Shown one piece after another: positions 61,939-64,000 of a DNA stretch of 64,000 nt. Location of the stretch: the NCBI RefSeq assembly GCF_001274635.1, contig NZ_LBGV01000001.1, positions 868,001 through 932,000 on the forward strand. The letters are read 5' to 3'. This stretch comes from Persicobacter sp. CCB-QB2. Lineage in GTDB: Bacteria > Bacteroidota > Bacteroidia > Cytophagales > Cyclobacteriaceae. The position numbers and the translations under genes were made by a program. Each line of letters opens with the position of its first letter. Position 1 is the stretch's first letter. A model generated the notes under the pieces. It was not told the origin of the DNA and did not search any database. It saw only the letters and a list, made by a program, of their open reading frames with translations.

Positions 61939-63318
61939 ATGAAAATGAAATTTAGAAATATAATTCAGTCCCTGGTGCTGCTGGTATCTTTGGCCTGGGT
62001 TTCCTCTTGTGATTTTGGAGATCTCAATGTGGACCCCGCTAATCCAGATGCAGTACCGGTACAGGCACTTTTGCCGACCATTGAGGTAAGGCAAGCCTAT
62101 TTATATGGTGGCGATATGGCCCGATATAATGCCATGTTTACCCAGCACTTCAATGGTGTTTCTAGGCAATCTTTAGTTATTGGAAGATATAACTTTACAA
62201 GTTCAGATGTGAACTCTGCCTGGAATCAGATGTATCGGGGTGCTTTTCGCGATCTAAAAGTGTTGATTGATTTAGCTGACGCTCAGGGTGCGACACATTA
62301 TAGCGCTGTAGGAAAAATTTTGCAGGCTAATATGATTGGACTTGCCTCTGACATGTGGGGTAATGTTCCCTTTACCGAAGCGGGTCTGGGAACTGAGAAT
62401 TTAGCTCCTGCCTATGATAGCAGAGATGAAATTTACAGTTCTGTTCACAGTTTATTGCAGGATGCCAGAGCGGCTTTAGCGGTTCGGACGGATTTGCCAG
62501 TGGGTAGTGAAGATTATTTTTATGCCTCCGTGAATACAGATTATGCTCCGCTGTGGATAAAAGCCGCTTTCGCTCTAGACGCCAGATACTATTTACACCG
62601 AGGAGATTTGGTAAATGCTTTAGAGGCTGCTAAAGTTTCTTTTGCCTCCGAAGCGGAGGAATTAACTTTTGCTTCCTTCTCGGAGTCTCCTACAGAATCT
62701 CACCCCTTATTTCAATTTATCGATCAAAGAGGGGATACCCGAATGGGGGAGTTTTTTGTAGAGTTGATGAAAGCGAATAGTGACCCTCGTTTACCCTTCT
62801 TTGTGGCGGAATTTGGAGATACCGGAGAATATATAGGTGTTCCCGCTGGCGATGATTCTGAAGGTTCAGAAGCAGGTCCCTTCTATAACAATCGTAGTGC
62901 GACCGTTCCTTTTATCTCCTATTCCGAGGTAAAATTCATTGAGGCAGAGGTATTGTTAAGACAGGGAGGAGATTACCAAACCCCGTTGAGAGAGGCCATC
63001 CGTTCCTCCGTGGAAGTAGTGACTGGTGTTGAAAACGATGATTTTGTGGATGCTCAGGTGGCCTCTGTTACAGATTTAGAAGGCTTAATTCTTCAGAAAT
63101 ATGTAGCACTGTTCTATCAGCCTGAGACCTTTAATGATTTGAGAAGAACTGGTTTCCCTGCACTCTCTCCAGCGCAAGGGGCCAGTCAGGAACAATCCGG
63201 AGGGGACATTCCAAACAGATGGCCTTATCCCATCAATGAGCAATTGTTCAATAAGGAAAACTTTGATGCTAATAACCCCTCAGGCCCTCCATTGGTACCT
63301 GAGTTAGGTTGGGAGTAA
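61939..63318 (+). CDS. SusD/RagB-family nutrient-binding outer membrane lipoprotein
   Basis: 459-aa surface lipoprotein that forms the lid on the SusC channel and captures ligands. The lipoprotein signal is QSLVLLVSLAWVSSC. The family start DFGDLNVDPANPDAVPVQAL and the helical TPR-like region (about 75-300) are followed by SYSEVKFIEAEVLLRQGGDY and NRWPYPINEQLFNKENFD near the C-terminus. The pattern is closer to the SusD-like_2 group than to starch SusD. The ligand cannot be inferred. It begins 28 bp after the SusC stop, in the same operon. Confidence 0.92.
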   Translation: MKMKFRNIIQSLVLLVSLAWVSSCDFGDLNVDPANPDAVPVQALLPTIEVRQAYLYGGDMARYNAMFTQHFNGVSRQSLVIGRYNFTSSDVNSAWNQMYRGAFRDLKVLIDLADAQGATHYSAVGKILQANMIGLASDMWGNVPFTEAGLGTENLAPAYDSRDEIYSSVHSLLQDARAALAVRTDLPVGSEDYFYASVNTDYAPLWIKAAFALDARYYLHRGDLVNALEAAKVSFASEAEELTFASFSESPTESHPLFQFIDQRGDTRMGEFFVELMKANSDPRLPFFVAEFGDTGEYIGVPAGDDSEGSEAGPFYNNRSATVPFISYSEVKFIEAEVLLRQGGDYQTPLREAIRSSVEVVTGVENDDFVDAQVASVTDLEGLILQKYVALFYQPETFNDLRRTGFPALSPAQGASQEQSGGDIPNRWPYPINEQLFNKENFDANNPSGPPLVPELGWE

Positions 63319-63337
63319 AAAATAAATGCAAAAGACA

Positions 63338-63787
63338 ATGAAGAAATTCAGTATAATGATACTTTCACTAGCAGTACTTTTTCTAATGTCCTGCGATGCG
63401 GAGGAATATTTTGAAGGAACTGCGACTTTGTCCAGGCCTGGGGTAATCATTGCATTTCCGGATGGAGGTGGATTTGAACCATTTGGATTAGAAGTCTTGA
63501 CCACCGATGAAACCTTTACGGTGGATGTAGAGCTTTCGGGCCCGAATGCATCGGCAGTCTCCTCCATGGAAGTGGTTCCTCTGCCTTCCGCTCAAGGCAC
63601 ATTTGATAATGCCTCGATCACCATTTCAGATGGAAAAGGAAGTTTTACCGGCGATTTGGCAGATTTTGGTCTTACCGAGGATGGCGCCAGCGTTACCCTG
63701 GTATTTATTGAGAGTTCTACTCCTTCGGAAAAAAACTTCACGGTTTTCGCTGCTGATCCGGTACCAGAGCCTGAAGAAACTGAATAG
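63338..63787 (+). CDS. Small surface lipoprotein of the susCD operon
   Basis: 149 aa from the ATG at 63338. The lipoprotein signal is FSIMILSLAVLFLMSC. A beta-rich domain follows (FEGTATLSRPGVIIAFPDGG, FTVDVELSGPNASAVSSMEV, ISDGKGSFTGDLADF), and the C-terminus is acidic. Its role is unknown; small lipoproteins after SusD often help bind the ligand at the surface. It starts 19 bp after the susD stop and is the last gene of the operon. Confidence 0.8.
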   Translation: MKKFSIMILSLAVLFLMSCDAEEYFEGTATLSRPGVIIAFPDGGGFEPFGLEVLTTDETFTVDVELSGPNASAVSSMEVVPLPSAQGTFDNASITISDGKGSFTGDLADFGLTEDGASVTLVFIESSTPSEKNFTVFAADPVPEPEETE

Positions 63788-63810
63788 TGCTCATAGGAAT
63801 GAAAAACTGA

Positions 63811-63841
63811 AAAGGGCGGCCAATTTTTGGTCGCCTTTTTT
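63811..63841. terminator. Bidirectional terminator
   Basis: AAAGGGCGGCCAA and TTGGTCGCCTTTTTT pair with wobbles around TTTT, between the susCD operon and the convergent nitroreductase gene. Confidence 0.75.
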
Positions 63842-63853
63842 CAATCCCTTTTT

Positions 63854-64000
63854 TTAGAATATCTTGTATACCTCTTCTAAAGGAAGGCGATTCTTTGGGG
63901 AATAAATACCTGCAGCAACTCCCTTCCCACAGGGGATGATCATGTTGATTTCTGCCTTAGCAGGTAATTGAAGAAATCTTTTGACCCTTCTACTATCAAA
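63854..64000 (-). CDS. Nitroreductase-family protein (3' end, partial)
   Basis: On the minus strand the frame is open to the window edge and stops at 63854. The 48 C-terminal residues include RRVKRFLQLPAKAEINMIIP, then CGKGVAAGIYSPKNRLPLEE, the typical C-terminus of nitroreductase-family FMN oxidoreductases. The catalytic and FMN-binding part lies outside the window. Confidence 0.7.
   Translation of the reverse strand, partial: FDSRRVKRFLQLPAKAEINMIIPCGKGVAAGIYSPKNRLPLEEVYKIF

Noticed and set aside
1..64000. CRISPR array or cas genes
   Set aside because: The repeats seen are dispersed, 166-370 bp long and not regularly spaced with short unique spacers. No Cas-like protein was found.

Overview
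The window reads as chromosomal DNA of a marine, polysaccharide-degrading member of the Bacteroidota, most likely a Cytophagia/Flammeovirgaceae-type organism. The support is a SusC/SusD pair, GH16 and GH86 red-algal galactanase genes with type IX secretion (T9SS) C-terminal domains, a GH29 fucosidase, promoters matching the Bacteroidota TTG-N19-21-TAnnTTTG pattern, and almost no Shine-Dalgarno sequences. Species assignment is not possible by eye.

Layout. 1-4.7 kb: the 3' end of an unknown gene, folA, and an AAA-ATPase/PD-(D/E)XK protein gene bracketed by long direct repeats. 4.7-9.7 kb: a secreted M13 peptidase, three small uncharacterised genes, a peroxiredoxin-like gene and a HAD-family dehalogenase. 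9.7-17.4 kb: a GNAT acetyltransferase gene cut by a small inverted-repeat element, an MFS transporter, a divergent LysR/mdaB pair and a tetR-small gene-sulP cluster. 18.1-22.1 kb: an ISAzo13-type element carrying two younger insertions (ISAs1 and IS1182 types). 23-35 kb: marC, a CPBP-type membrane protein, GH16-GH86, an EF-G paralogue and GH29. 35-48 kb: maf, an Smr protein, RNase P RNA, an atypical NtrC-like regulator, a LuxE-like gene, hemN, recQ and an SDR. 48-57 kb: an ECF sigma factor, leuS, three tandem paralogues of unknown function around a lipoprotein hydrolase, and two brnQ genes. 57.6-58.2 kb: a six-tRNA operon with three tRNA-Trp genes. 58.7-64 kb: susC, susD, a small lipoprotein and the end of a nitroreductase gene.

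The most unusual structure is outside the genes. A ~220-bp element with 17-bp terminal inverted repeats flanked by TTAA occurs about ten times. One copy splits the GNAT gene, and removing that copy plus one TTAA restores a 257-codon frame exactly. Copies that touch genes sit at 3' ends in one orientation. A second ~166-bp inverted-repeat family occurs three times.

Four otherwise full-length genes (GH86, GH29, brnQ2, susC) each carry a single-base deletion in or beside a G or C run. These may be sequencing errors, recent decay or phase variation. The sequence alone cannot decide.
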